Assembly: GCF_012272825.1 (NCBI RefSeq)
Contig: NZ_JAAWWS010000167.1
Coordinates: forward strand, 1 to 53,868
Source of the DNA: Wenzhouxiangella sp. XN79A
Lineage (GTDB): Bacteria > Pseudomonadota > Gammaproteobacteria > Xanthomonadales > Wenzhouxiangellaceae
Direction: 5' to 3'
Length of the DNA: 53,868 nt
Below, piece by piece: positions 1 through 8,880 of this stretch. A program made the translations under genes and the position numbers. The first letter of the stretch is position 1; the number at the start of each line of letters is the position of its first letter. The notes beneath the pieces were generated by a model. It made no database searches. It saw only the letters and a list, made by a program, of their open reading frames with translations, and had not been told where the DNA came from.

Positions 1-7
1 CCCGGCC

Positions 8-240
8 GGTTCGCGCGCAAGCGCCCTCCAACAGTCGAATCGCGCGCAACGCCCGACCGAAGGCCTGTTGGAGGCCGCTTGCGGGCGAAGGGTGGTCAGG
101 GCGGTTCGCGAGCAAGCGCCCTCCAACAGTCGAATCGCGCGCAACGCCCGACCGAAGGCCTGTTGGAGACCGCTTGCGGGCGAAGGGCGGCCCGGCCGGT
201 TCGCGAGCAAGCGCCCTCCGACAGGCGAACCCCGGCTGAC
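8..240. repeat. REP-type palindromic repeat, about 2.4 tandem copies
   Basis: A unit of about 95 bp starts near positions 8, 103 and 198. Each full unit contains the inverted pair GCAAGCGCCCTCCAACAG and CTGTTGGAGGCCGCTTGC, so it can fold into a long hairpin with a ~29-nt loop. The third copy is partial. This resembles the REP elements common in pseudomonads and xanthomonads. No coding function is seen. Confidence 0.8.
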
Positions 241-261
241 GATCGACCGTTCCCCGGGAAC

Positions 262-293
262 GAAAAGAGCCGGGGCCCCGAAGGCGCCCCGGC
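262..293 (-). terminator. Rho-independent terminator of the 315-800 gene
   Basis: On the minus strand the stem GCCGGGGC (293-286) pairs perfectly with GCCCCGGC (276-269) and is followed by TCTTTTC. It lies about 20 bp beyond the stop codon of the minus-strand gene ending at 315. Confidence 0.75.
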
Positions 294-314
294 CCGGACC
301 TTCGAGATCGTCGC

Positions 315-800
315 TCAGGCGTACTTGAAGAACCGCAGCGCCCGGCGCAGCACGTACCGGGCGCGCGGCGGCAGTTCGGCCGCATCGAGGGTCTCGCCGT
401 TCCAGCTCACCTGGCCGCTGAACTCCGGTCCTTCGCCGGCGCGGCGGACGGTCAGGTTCTCGATCAGCAGCGTGTTGATCACCGCATTGCCAGCCGCGTC
501 AGTGGTCTCGGATTCGATCAGGCCGTCGTAGGTGGTGATCACGGCATCGCCGTCGCCGTAGCGGTTACGGACCATCTCGCCGTTGACCCTGCGGCCGTCG
601 GCGTCGGGCTGGAAGTCGGTGAAGCGGGCGACGGTCTCGGTCTCGCTGCCGCCGATCTCCAGTGTGCCGGACGTGGCGATGACCAGCGTCCCGCCTGCCG
701 GATCGGTCAGCGTCACGTCACGCTGGAGATCCACCGCGGCCACGGTCGGAACAGCGAACAGGGAAAGGGCGAGCAGCATCAGGGGGGAAAAACGGTTCAT
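315..800 (-). CDS. Secreted/periplasmic protein of unknown function
   Basis: The 161-residue product starts with a typical Sec signal peptide (residues 1 to about 21: Asn-Arg, a Leu-rich core, then a Val-Ala-Ala cleavage region). The rest is rich in Thr, Gly and acidic residues and reads like a beta-strand-rich domain, ending in a short basic segment around RRALRFFKYA. I do not recognise a family. The ATG at 800 is preceded on the minus strand by AAGGAG at 7-nt spacing, which supports this start. It stands alone, with its own terminator just downstream. Confidence 0.7.
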   Translation of the reverse strand: MNRFSPLMLLALSLFAVPTVAAVDLQRDVTLTDPAGGTLVIATSGTLEIGGSETETVARFTDFQPDADGRRVNGEMVRNRYGDGDAVITTYDGLIESETTDAAGNAVINTLLIENLTVRRAGEGPEFSGQVSWNGETLDAAELPPRARYVLRRALRFFKYA

Positions 801-1062
801 CGAAAAGCTCCTTCGGTGGGGGAAAAGGACGCGCTGTCGGCGTCGAAGACAACAACGGGTCCGGCGCCGGAACGGTTGACGGCTGCGACCTGCCGGCCGC
901 CCCCGGCGAACCGCCCGACCGAAGCCCCGTGGGTGGCCGCAGGCTCCGATCGACAGAAGATGGACGAGAAGCCGGGAAACTGCGAAGAGCGTGGAAAAGG
1001 ACAGTGAACGGTGACCAACAACCGAGAACGAAAACCTCGCTCACCGTTCACCATTCATCGAG

Positions 1063-1136
1063 AACCGAGAACCGAGAACCGAGAACCGAGAAGCTGAACC
1101 CTGAACCCTGAACCCTGAACCCTGAACCCTGAAACC
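1063..1136. repeat. Heptanucleotide repeats GAGAACC and CCCTGAA
   Basis: About four copies of GAGAACC run straight into about five copies of CCCTGAA. This is the first of many 7-bp repeat tracts in the window. The rest of the gene-free stretch 801-1151 holds only the upstream region of the gene at 315-800 and less regular sequence made of the same words; I see no gene in it. Confidence 0.9.
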
Positions 1137-1151
1137 TGCCCTCCCCCCGGT

Positions 1152-1799
1152 TCACTCCCCCCGCCGAACGATCGCGGCCCGGGCCGCCGGCTCGGCCTCG
1201 ATCAGCTGGCGAGCCAGCGCGGCGCGCTCCTCGTCGCCGAGGTCGCGCATCGTGCGCATCAGCCGGCGCCGGTCGGCGCGGTCCAGCGATTCCCAGACGC
1301 CGGGCAGGGCGGCGCGTTCGCCTTCGCTGAGCAGCGTCCGCCATTCGCGCTCGCCGGCGCTGCGCTCGGCCTGCATGCCCTGCAGGAAGGCGCGGCGTTC
1401 GCCGCCGTTCATGCGCTCCCAACGCTGGCGAAGCGCCTGGCGCTGTTCCGGGGGCAGGTTGCGCAGGCGGTCCTGGGCCTGCTTGAGCCGCGCGCGCTGC
1501 TCGGGGCTGAGGTCGCGCAGCCGCTCCATCCGTCCTCGGATCCGCTCGCGCTCTTCGGGCGTCATCGCGTCCCAGGCCTCGAGCCGGCGGCGTACGTCGT
1601 CGCGCTGCTCGGGGGTCATGTCGCGCCATTCCTCGGCATGGGTCAGCAGCCGTTCCTTCTGCGCGTCGTCGAGCGAGTCCCAGCGCTCCGACCACGGCGC
1701 CAGCAGCGCCTGCTGGCCCTCGTCGAGGTCCTTCCAGTCCTGCGCACCGGCCGTGACCGAAGCGAGGATCAGCGTTGCGGCCAGCACCAGGCGCTTCAT
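1152..1799 (-). CDS. DUF3106-family exported protein
   Basis: A signal peptide (MKRLVLAATLILASVTAGA) precedes about 195 residues of Glu/Arg-rich helical repeats built on LSPEQRARLKQ-like and MTPEERERI-like motifs, the signature of DUF3106 (PF11304) proteins. Function in the family is not established; it is usually found next to ECF sigma factors. Its ATG overlaps the stop of the upstream gene by 4 bp (ATGA, 1796-1799), so it is the last gene of a translationally coupled three-gene operon with the small membrane protein and the sigma factor. Family assignment is from motif recognition. Confidence 0.8.
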   Translation of the reverse strand: MKRLVLAATLILASVTAGAQDWKDLDEGQQALLAPWSERWDSLDDAQKERLLTHAEEWRDMTPEQRDDVRRRLEAWDAMTPEERERIRGRMERLRDLSPEQRARLKQAQDRLRNLPPEQRQALRQRWERMNGGERRAFLQGMQAERSAGEREWRTLLSEGERAALPGVWESLDRADRRRLMRTMRDLGDEERAALARQLIEAEPAARAAIVRRGE

Positions 1800-2164
1800 C
1801 CGGACCGCTCCGGGGCCTCGTCGAGGTCCTGTTCGGCCAGCCAGGCATAGAACGCCGGTTCGTCGGCGGCCAGGTCGAAGCTCTCCGAGGCCAGCAGGTC
1901 GAGATCGTCGGTCATCGGCATCGGCTCCGGCATTTCTCCACCGGGCATCAGCAGCGCGGCGGTCAGCGCCACCACCGCCACCGATGCAGCGATCGGCAGC
2001 ATCACGGTCCAGCGCGACGGCGCCGCCGAGGCCGTTCGCTCGGCCAGCGCCGCGCGCCGGGCCTCGGCCAGGCGGTCGCCGTGCCGCCGGGCGACATCGT
2101 CGGCCTCGGCGTCCAGCGCGCCGCGGACCCGGTCGTTCCAGTCGCGATCTCGATGCTCGTTCAT
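1796..2164 (-). CDS. Small single-pass membrane protein, candidate anti-sigma factor (DUF3619-like)
   Basis: A 122-residue protein with a charged N-terminal half (about residues 1-50), one transmembrane segment starting near WTVMLPIAASVAVVALT, and an acidic C-terminal tail containing FYAWLAEQD. It lies between an ECF sigma factor and a DUF3106 gene with 4-bp ATGA overlaps at both ends. Position and topology suggest that it holds the sigma factor at the membrane, but no zinc-binding anti-sigma motif is visible, so that role is inference. The ATG at 2164 is preferred over a much longer upstream reading because it overlaps the sigma stop. Confidence 0.7.
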   Translation of the reverse strand: MNEHRDRDWNDRVRGALDAEADDVARRHGDRLAEARRAALAERTASAAPSRWTVMLPIAASVAVVALTAALLMPGGEMPEPMPMTDDLDLLASESFDLAADEPAFYAWLAEQDLDEAPERSG

Positions 2165-2724
2165 CGTTCGTGCTCCAGCAGTTCGCGCAGGCGGGCCTGC
2201 GCTCGAAAGTAATGCGTCTTCACCGAGCCGGTCGACACGCCCAGCGCTTCGGCCGTCTCGCGAACGTCCAGCTGTTCCCAGGCCCGCAGCAGGAACACCT
2301 GTCGCTGGCGGTCGGGCAGCGCGGCCAGCGCGGTCTGCAGTCGGCCCGCGAACTGCTCGTGTTCGGCGTGGCCTTCGGGCCCGGGCAGCACCGCCGGCTC
2401 GGCGGTGGCCTGTTCGACCGGGTCCGGCGCCTCGACGTTCCGGCCCGGCGTCCACCACCACTTGCCGCGCCGCGTGCGGCTGCGGTGCAGGTCCGTGATG
2501 CGATTGTCGAGGATGCGGTGGAACAGTGGCCGCCGCTCAGCGGCCGGGCGATCGCCGTAGCGTCGAACGAACGCCACCATCGCATCCTGCACCGCGTCCA
2601 GCGCGTCGTCCTCCGAGCCCAGCGACAGCCGGGCCATGACCACCGCACGCGGCTGCACCGCGGCCAGAAAGGCCTCGAGCGTCTCATCGTCGGCCGGGTC
2701 GTTGGCCGCGGGCGCGTTGTCCAT
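2161..2724 (-). CDS. ECF-family RNA polymerase sigma factor
   Basis: Region 2 is visible at about residues 20-85 (DALDAVQDAMVAFVRRYGD, then FHRILDNRITDLHR), and region 4 with its helix-turn-helix at about residues 130-185 (LPDRQRQVFLLRAWEQLD, then ALGVSTGSVKTHYFRA). The length of about 187 residues is normal for the class. It heads an operon with the coupled small membrane protein and DUF3106 protein, so it probably controls an envelope-type response and its own operon. The start is uncertain: ATG at 2724 is chosen, while an in-frame TTG at 2748 would add 8 residues; neither has a convincing ribosome-binding site. Confidence 0.85.
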   Translation of the reverse strand: MDNAPAANDPADDETLEAFLAAVQPRAVVMARLSLGSEDDALDAVQDAMVAFVRRYGDRPAAERRPLFHRILDNRITDLHRSRTRRGKWWWTPGRNVEAPDPVEQATAEPAVLPGPEGHAEHEQFAGRLQTALAALPDRQRQVFLLRAWEQLDVRETAEALGVSTGSVKTHYFRAQARLRELLEHER

Positions 2725-2872
2725 CGTCAGTGTGGGCTCCGAGGTCAAGAGGCAGTCGTCCGGACGATCCTGGGAGCTACAACGCGCAGCCCGGCCCGGG
2801 GTTGACAGGCCTGCGCCAGTATCCGCCGCCGGCCGTCGCCGTGATGCTGCGCCGGGGCCGCCGCGCAGCGCC

Positions 2873-3856
2873 TCATCGGGCCGGGCGGGTTCGCTCCAGC
2901 CCGGCCCGCTCGACCGCGCGCGCGCCCAGCTCGCGCTCCAGCACAGCGGCCAGCATGGCGTCGAGCGCCGGAAGCTGGTCGGCCAGGTGGCGGCGAAAGG
3001 CCTCGGCGGCCGGCGGGGTCAGGATGTCACGGCGCTGCACCCAGTGCCAGTTCACCGGTGCCGGGAAATGCGGTACCGGCGGCAGGGCCAGCCGCCCGGC
3101 TTCCAGCTCCAGGCCGACCGCGTGCAGCGAGATGACCGCCAGTCCGTGCCCGCCCTGCACCGCCTGCTTGATCGCCTCGTTGCTGCCCAGCTCCAGCGCC
3201 GGTGCCAGGTCCACGCCGAAGCGCTCCAGCCACTCGGTCATCCACAACCGCGTGCCCGAGCCTTCCTCGCGCACCACGAACCGCGCCCGCGCCACGTCGC
3301 GCACGTCGATTCGCCGGCGGCTCATCCACGGGTGGTCGGGCGCGGCGATCATGACCAGCGGGTTGGCGCCGATGCGCTCGGCGGTCACGTCGCGGTCGCT
3401 CGGCGGACGGGTCATCAGGTAGACGTCGTCCAGGCCCTGGTCCAGCCGCTCCAGCAGCCGGTCTCGCGGCAGAATGCGCAGGCTGGCCTCGATGCCGGGA
3501 TGGGCTTCGCGGAACCGGCCAAGCAGCCGCGGCACCAGGTATTCCCCGGTCGACACCGCCGCGATCCGCAGCCGCCCGCGCTCGATGCCGCCGCGCGCGG
3601 CCAGGCGCTGCTCCAGCCGCTTCAGTTCGTCGTCGATCCGGCGCGAGGCTTCCAGCGCGTCGCGCCCCGCGCCGGTCAGCTGCAGCCGGCGTCCGATCAC
3701 CTGGTACAGCGGAAGGCCCAGCTGCTCGGTCAGCTGTTTGAGCTGGATCGACAGCGTCGGCGCGGTCAGGTGCAGCCGCTGCGCGGCTCGGGCGATCGAG
3801 CCTTCCTCGGCCACCACGCGAAGGATCCGGAGCTGGTGCAGTGTGGCGCGGATCAT
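2873..3856 (-). CDS. LysR-type transcriptional regulator (CbbR-like)
   Basis: A full-length LTTR: winged helix-turn-helix at about residues 5-65 (LHQLRILRVVAEEGSIARAA, followed by APTLSIQLKQLTEQLG), then a periplasmic-binding-like effector domain to the end (327 residues). The HTH resembles the CbbR/CysB-like branch. It is transcribed away from the isocitrate dehydrogenase gene at 3997 across a 140-bp gap that carries a large inverted repeat, the standard arrangement for an LTTR controlling its divergent neighbour. The effector is unknown; a tricarboxylic-acid intermediate would be a natural guess (inference). Confidence 0.85.
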   Translation of the reverse strand: MIRATLHQLRILRVVAEEGSIARAAQRLHLTAPTLSIQLKQLTEQLGLPLYQVIGRRLQLTGAGRDALEASRRIDDELKRLEQRLAARGGIERGRLRIAAVSTGEYLVPRLLGRFREAHPGIEASLRILPRDRLLERLDQGLDDVYLMTRPPSDRDVTAERIGANPLVMIAAPDHPWMSRRRIDVRDVARARFVVREEGSGTRLWMTEWLERFGVDLAPALELGSNEAIKQAVQGGHGLAVISLHAVGLELEAGRLALPPVPHFPAPVNWHWVQRRDILTPPAAEAFRRHLADQLPALDAMLAAVLERELGARAVERAGLERTRPAR

Positions 3857-3896
3857 CGGCCGGGCCCCGGGGTCGAACGGCAGGTGGAATGAGTTG

Positions 3897-3936
3897 ATGA
3901 AAGTCTATTCATCATGTCATTCATATTAACTTTCAT
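3897..3936. promoter_or_regulatory. Inverted repeat in the divergent regulator/dehydrogenase promoter region
   Basis: ATGAAAGT (3897-3904) and ACTTTCAT (3929-3936) form a perfect 8-bp inverted repeat with 24 bp between them. The spacer contains further TTCAT/TCAT half-sites. The region is AT-rich against a GC-rich background and lies between a LysR gene and the gene it faces, so it is a likely LysR operator. Confidence 0.55.
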
Positions 3937-3996
3937 ACACCCGACCGGTCCACTAGACTCCGCCCGCCAATCAGAACCACAACAACGGGGTCGACC

Positions 3997-5499
3997 ATGT
4001 CCGCACAACTCGACGAACTCAACGCACGGCTTTCGCGCGCCGCCCATCCCGAGCGCGTCACTGTCGCGCTGGCCGAAGGCGACGGCATCGGGCCGGAAAT
4101 CTCCGGCGCCGTCTGCGCCATTCTCGAAGCCGCCGGCGCGCGCGTGCGCTTCGACCCCATCACCGTCGGCGAGCAGTGCTATCTCGACGGCGTCACCTCC
4201 GGCATCCCGCAGTCGGCCTGGGACGCCATCCGCGAGCATCGCGTGCTGCTCAAGGGCCCGATCACGACCCCGCAGGGCGGTGGCTACAAGAGCCTGAACG
4301 TGACCATGCGCAAGGCGCTGGGCCTGTTCGCCAACGTCCGTCCGTGCCGCGCCTGGCATCCGTGGGTCGACACCCGCCATCCGGACATGGACCTGGTCAT
4401 CGTCCGTGAGAACGAGGAAGACACCTACGCCGGCATCGAACATCGCCAGACCCCCGAAGTCACCCAGTGCCTGAAGCTGATTTCCGAGCCGGGCAGCGAG
4501 CGGCTGATCCGCTACGCCTTCGAACTGGCCCGCGCGCAGGGCCGCGACCGGGTTCACTGTCTGTCGAAGGACAACATCATGAAGGTCACCGATGGCCTGT
4601 TCCATCGCACCTTCGACCGCATCGCCGCGGAGTACCCGGAGATCGAGGCGAAGCACCTGATCATCGACATCGGCACCGCGCTGCTGGCCGATCGGCCCGA
4701 GATGTTCGATGTCGTCGTCGCCCCGAACCTCTACGGCGACATCGTCTCCGACGTGGCCGCGCAGATCACCGGCTCGGTCGGCCTGGGCGGCTCGGCCAAC
4801 ATCGGCGAGGGCTTCGCCATGTTCGAAGCCGTCCATGGCTCGGCCCCCGACATCGCCGGCCAGGACATCGCCAACCCCTCCGGACTGCTGCTGGCTGCCA
4901 TCGAGATGCTTCGCTACATCGACGACACCGCCACGGCCGAAACCATCCACAACGCCTGGCTGGCCACCCTGGCCGACGGCCTGCACACCGCCGACCTCTA
5001 CCGCGAAGGCCGTAGCGCGAAGAAACTGGGCACCCGGGCCTTCGGCGAAGCCGTCATCGAGCGCCTCGGACGCCGCCCCGAAGGCGAGATCCGCGCCAGC
5101 GAAGGCGCCCTGCCGCGGGCCGAGAACAGCTGGCCGCGCGCCGAACGCCGGCCCGACAAGGCCCTGCACGGCATCGACGTGTTCCTCGACTGGGATACCC
5201 ACGACCGCAATCCCGACGTCCTGGGCCGCCGCGTCCAGCGTCTGGCCGACGGCACCGCGTTCGAGCTGGTCATCATCACCAACCGCGGCGTGAAGGTCTT
5301 CCCCGAAGGACTCCCAGAAACGCGCTGCACCGACCACTGGCGCTGCCGCTTCCGCACCCCCCACGGCACCCCGGCCACCCACGCCGACGTCCTCGCGTTG
5401 CTCGACAACTTCGTCGCCGACGGCCTGGACTTCATCAAGACCGAACACCTCTACACCTTCGACGGCGAACGCGGCTATTCGCTGGGGCAGGGGGAGTAG
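3997..5499 (+). CDS. icd: NADP-type isocitrate dehydrogenase, long Thermus-like form
   Basis: The enzyme oxidatively decarboxylates isocitrate to 2-oxoglutarate in the TCA cycle. The isocitrate/isopropylmalate dehydrogenase fold is clear: GDGIGPEI at residues 28-35, the substrate loop around GGGYKSLNV (about 93-101) followed by RKALGLFANVRP, the NLYGDIVSDVAAQ metal-site segment (about 244-256) and GSAPDIAGQDIANPSG (about 282-297). A C-terminal extension of about 150 residues beyond the catalytic domain gives 500 residues, as in the Thermus-type enzymes rather than the ~416-residue E. coli type. A tartrate or isopropylmalate substrate is less likely given the extension. It is divergent from a LysR gene. 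ATG at 3997 fits the domain start. Confidence 0.85.
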   Translation: MSAQLDELNARLSRAAHPERVTVALAEGDGIGPEISGAVCAILEAAGARVRFDPITVGEQCYLDGVTSGIPQSAWDAIREHRVLLKGPITTPQGGGYKSLNVTMRKALGLFANVRPCRAWHPWVDTRHPDMDLVIVRENEEDTYAGIEHRQTPEVTQCLKLISEPGSERLIRYAFELARAQGRDRVHCLSKDNIMKVTDGLFHRTFDRIAAEYPEIEAKHLIIDIGTALLADRPEMFDVVVAPNLYGDIVSDVAAQITGSVGLGGSANIGEGFAMFEAVHGSAPDIAGQDIANPSGLLLAAIEMLRYIDDTATAETIHNAWLATLADGLHTADLYREGRSAKKLGTRAFGEAVIERLGRRPEGEIRASEGALPRAENSWPRAERRPDKALHGIDVFLDWDTHDRNPDVLGRRVQRLADGTAFELVIITNRGVKVFPEGLPETRCTDHWRCRFRTPHGTPATHADVLALLDNFVADGLDFIKTEHLYTFDGERGYSLGQGE

Positions 5500-5507
5500 G
5501 CACGATC

Positions 5508-5562
5508 GGGTTCCGGGTTCCGGGTTCCGGGATTCGGGATTCGGGATTCGGGATTCGGGATT
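5508..5562. repeat. Heptanucleotide repeats GGGTTCC and GGGATTC
   Basis: About three copies of GGGTTCC followed by about four copies of GGGATTC, directly after the isocitrate dehydrogenase stop codon. Same repeat family as at 1063, 12294 and 16750. Confidence 0.9.
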
Positions 5563-5689
5563 GCCGTTTCGAGGCCGCTGGCCGCCGCGTCTCCATCGTC
5601 GCGGCCGCCGCTTTCCCTGTTCCCGTCGTTCCGTCGCGCCGCTTCCTCCTTCTCCGTCGTCTCGGGGCGCCGTTTTCAATGCCTCTGTC

Positions 5690-7440
5690 GTTCCGGGGTG
5701 CCCCTTCCAATACCTCCGTCGTTCCGGGGCGCCGAACAGGCGAACCCGGAACCTCGTGACGCGGGCGGCAGGGCTCTACGGGCGATTTCGTCACGAGATC
5801 CCGGGTTCCGGCTGCGCCGGCCCCGGGATGACCAGGAGTAGAGGGCGCCGGCCACGGGATGACCAGGAAGTAGAGGGCACCGGCCCCGGGATGACCAGGA
5901 AGTAGAGGGCGCCGCTCGCAATACCTCCGTCGTTCCGGGGCGCCGAACAGGCGAACCCGGAACCTCGTGACGCGGGCGGCAGGGTTCTACGGGCGATCAC
6001 GTCACGAGATCCCGGGTTCCGGCTGCACCGGCCCCGGGATGACCAGGAAGTAGAGGGCGCCGCTTCCTCCTTCTCCGTCGTTCCGGGGCGCCGAACAGGC
6101 GAACCCGGAACCTCGTGACGCGGGCGGCAGGGTTCTACGGGCGATTTCGTCACGAGATCCCGGGTTCCGGCTGCGCCGGCCCCGGGATGACCAGGAAGTA
6201 GAGGGCGCCGGCCCCGGAATGACCAGGAGTAGAGGGCACCGCTTCCAATACCTCCGTCGTTCCGGGGCGCCGGCCTCAATTTCCCCGTCGTTCCGGGGCG
6301 CCGAACAGGCGAACCCGGAACCTCGTGACGTGGGCGGCAGGGTTCTACGAGCGATCGCATCACGAGATCCCGGGTTCCGGCTGCACCGGCCCCGGGATGA
6401 CCAGGAAGTAGAGGGCGCCGCTTCCTCCTTCTCCGTCGTTCCGGGGCGCCGAACAGGCGAACCCGGAACCTCGTGACGCGGGCGGCAGGGTTTGATGGGC
6501 GATTGCGTCACGAGATCCCGGGTTCCGGCTACGCCGGCCCCGGGATGACCAGAAGTAGAGGGCGCCGGCCCCGGAATGACCAGGAGTAAAGGGCACCGGC
6601 CCCGGGATGACCAGGAGTAGAGGGCGCCGCTCGCAATACCTCCGTCGTTCCGGGATGCCGCTTCCTCCCTTCTCCGTCGTTCCGGGGCGCCGAACAGGCG
6701 AACCCGGAACCTCGTGACGTGGGCGGCTGGGTTCTACGGGCGATCACGTCACGAGATCCCGGGTTCCGGCTGCGCCGGCCCCGGGATGACCAGGAGAAGA
6801 GGGGGCCGGCCCCGGGATGACCAGGAAGTAGAGGGCGCCGGCCCCGGGATGACCAGGAGTAGAGGGCGCCGCTCGCAATACCTCCGTTGTTCCGGGGCGC
6901 CGCTCCCTCCTTCTCCGTCGTTCCGGGGCGCCGAACAGGCGAACCCGGAACCTCGTGACGCGGGCGCCACGGTTCTACGGGCGATTTCGTCACGAGATCC
7001 CGGGTTCCGGCTGCGCCGGCCCCGGGATGACCAGGAAGTGGAGGGCGCCGGCCCCGGGATGACCAGAAGTAGAGGGCGCCGGCCCCGGGATGACCAGGAG
7101 TAGAGGGCGCCGCTCGCAATACGTCCGTCGTTCCGGGATGCCGCTTCCTCCTTCTCCGTCGTTCCGGGGCGCCGAACAGGCGAACCCGGAACCTCGTGAC
7201 GTGGGCGGCAGGGTTCGATGGGCGATCGCATCACGAGATCCCGGGTTCCGGCTGCGCCGGCCCCGGGATGACCAGAAGTAGAGGGCGCCGACCCCGGGAT
7301 GACCAGGAAGTAGAGGGGCCGGCCCCGGGATGACCAGGAGGTAGAGGGCGCCGGCCCCGGGATGACCAGGAGGTAGAGGGCGCCGGCCCCGGGATGACGA
7401 GGTGTAGTAGGCACCACTTCCAATACCTCCGCCGTTCCGC
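5690..7440. repeat. Palindromic repeat array A, about 8 copies
   Basis: Each complete unit is a ~125-bp imperfect palindrome. Outer arms are GTCGTTCCGGGGCGCCG and CCGGCCCCGGGATGAC; inner arms are GAACCCGGAACCTCGTGACG and CGTCACGAGATCCCGGGTTC (18 of 20 positions pair); the centre is ~27 nt around GGCGGCAGGGTTCTACGGGC. Units are separated by tandem runs of single outer arms (period ~32 bp, with AGGAAGTAGAGGGCGCCG linkers). Complete left inner arms lie near 5745, 5950, 6100, 6310, 6460, 6700, 6940 and 7180. Apparent long minus-strand reading frames here only translate the repeat. 7441-7554 holds a decayed partial arm and then unique AT-richer sequence. Confidence 0.92.
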
Positions 7441-7554
7441 AGCGCCGGACTGGCGAACCTGGTCATCGGGAACCCCCGTTCATCCGCTGAACACAACCTT
7501 CTCCCAACCCTCGGTATTTTCAGCTTTTTCCTCGTATTTCCGATCGTTCGCATG

Positions 7555-7584
7555 TTGACGTGCCGGCTCGCGTGTCGGTACACT
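7555..7584 (+). promoter_or_regulatory. Sigma-70-type promoter of the fecR-like/wza/wzc operon
   Basis: TTGACG (7555-7560), an 18-bp spacer, and TACACT (7579-7584), in unique sequence right after repeat array A. Transcription would begin near 7591 and leave a leader of about 140 nt before the GTG at 7731. Confidence 0.6.
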
Positions 7585-7711
7585 GAACCCCAATGTCTGG
7601 AATGGGCGTTCGTCGATCGCGACGGGTTCCGGCAGATTGGCAGTCTGTCATCGGTTGCCTCGACGCGAACCGAATCGGTCCACCGGACGCAAATCCGAGA
7701 CGCGGCGATCA

Positions 7712-7723
7712 GCCGGTAGGGTG
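7712..7723 (+). promoter_or_regulatory. Possible degenerate ops element
   Basis: GCCGGTAGGGTG matches the ops sequence GGCGGTAGCGTG at 10 of 12 positions and lies in the leader of the first EPS operon, 8 bp before the likely start codon. The GGTGGAG part may simply be the ribosome-binding site. Perfect ops copies occur at 24180 and 25761. Confidence 0.3.
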
Positions 7724-7730
7724 GAGCAAC

Positions 7731-8744
7731 GTGAACAATCGAATCTCGAAATTCTTCCTCGCAACCTCGGCGCTGGCCTGTGCCTCCGCCTGGGCCGGTC
7801 CGGTCGGTACGCTCGACGCCGATGCCGCCTACGATGTGCGCGCCGCCGGTGAGACCGAGTTCGTCCGCTTCACGCAGAACGGCGCCACGTTCTATACCGG
7901 CGATACGCTGCGCACCCACCGCGGCGCGGCCGTGCTGAACCTGAACGCCGGCGGCGGGCTGGGCTTCCACGAAGGCAGCGAGGCCACGGTCGGGACTGCC
8001 GACGACGGCGCGGTCCGGGTCGATCTCCAGGCCGGCCGCGTGCTGTACGCGCTGCCCGAAGCCGCCCAGTCGCTGGTGCTCACGGCCGGCAACTTCACCC
8101 TGACCACCGCCTCGCCGGACACCGTCCGCGTGGACGTTGCCCGCAGCGGCGAATTCGTCGGCACGGTCCATCGCCTCGAAGGCGGCAACGTCAAGGTCGA
8201 AGTCCAGTCCGGCGCGCTGCACGTGCGCAACGGTGCTGCGATGCAGCTCCAGGTCGATGCCGGCGAAACCGTGGGCCTGCTCGACCTGCCGGCCACCGCC
8301 GCGGTCGACGTCCAGGCCGAATCGGCCATTCGGATCGTCGCCCCGGAAACCGTCGGCCCGAACGAAAGCTTCGACGTCGTCATCGACGCGCCCGGAGCGC
8401 TCGACGGCAACTACCTCGCCGTCGCGCCGCAAGGGGCCGCGCCGAGTCGCTTCGATTCCGTAGCCAGCATCCGCGGCGAGAACAGCGTAGCCAAGACCGC
8501 GCCGGGGACCGAGGGCGATTACGAAATCCGGCTGATCGACGAAGACACCGGCGAAATCCTCGCCTTCGTGCCGCTTTCGGTCACGCGCCCGGAAGCCGTG
8601 GTGGCCGCAGCCTCCAGCGTCGGCGCCGGGGGCGGCGGCGGGTTCGCGGGGCCGATCATGGCCGTCGGTGCCGGTGCGCTCGCGGTCTACATCGTCTCCG
8701 AAGCCAGCGACGACGACGACGATCCGCAGCCGGTCTCGCCCTGA
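7731..8744 (+). CDS. FecR-domain-like exported protein of the EPS locus
   Basis: The product begins with a signal peptide (MNNRISKFFLATSALACASA). A FecR-like beta domain follows at about residues 25-200 (FYTGDTLRTHRGAAVLNLN and VRVDLQAGRVLYALPE are typical), then a second beta-rich region. Near the C-terminus come a Gly-rich stretch, one hydrophobic segment (GPIMAVGAGALAVYIV) and an acidic tail with five consecutive Asp. The reading frame is open upstream to 7593, but GTG at 7731 has a GGTGGAG ribosome-binding site and gives a proper signal peptide. It precedes wza and wzc; proteins like this often accompany EPS secretion genes, but the exact role is not known. Confidence 0.7.
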   Translation: MNNRISKFFLATSALACASAWAGPVGTLDADAAYDVRAAGETEFVRFTQNGATFYTGDTLRTHRGAAVLNLNAGGGLGFHEGSEATVGTADDGAVRVDLQAGRVLYALPEAAQSLVLTAGNFTLTTASPDTVRVDVARSGEFVGTVHRLEGGNVKVEVQSGALHVRNGAAMQLQVDAGETVGLLDLPATAAVDVQAESAIRIVAPETVGPNESFDVVIDAPGALDGNYLAVAPQGAAPSRFDSVASIRGENSVAKTAPGTEGDYEIRLIDEDTGEILAFVPLSVTRPEAVVAAASSVGAGGGGGFAGPIMAVGAGALAVYIVSEASDDDDDPQPVSP

Positions 8745-8880
8745 TCCGATCGGAGCCGGGCCGCATCGGCCCCGGCCGCGCGCCGACGATCGGTGCGCTT
8801 CGTCGAATCATCCGCAGGGCCGGCCGCTACGCCGGGCACGGCCGCAAGGGCTTTCTCCAGTGGGGTGCGTACGTCGTTTC

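Noticed and set aside
1252-2805. 517-codon plus-strand frame over the sigma-factor operon
   Set aside because: Arg/Ser-rich product typical of an antisense GC-rich frame, covering three coherent minus-strand genes.
3853-5679. 608-codon minus-strand frame over the isocitrate dehydrogenase
   Set aside because: It is the antisense shadow of a well-supported enzyme in GC-rich DNA and shows no family motif.
6749-7423. Long open frames across the arrays with Val-Ile-Pro-Gly-Pro-Ala repeats
   Set aside because: They are translations of the palindromic repeat itself, occur on both strands and in several frames at every array, and have no start signals.
5690-7440. CRISPR array
   Set aside because: Units are ~125-bp palindromes, the sequences between them are copies of the same arms rather than unique spacers, and no cas genes are present.
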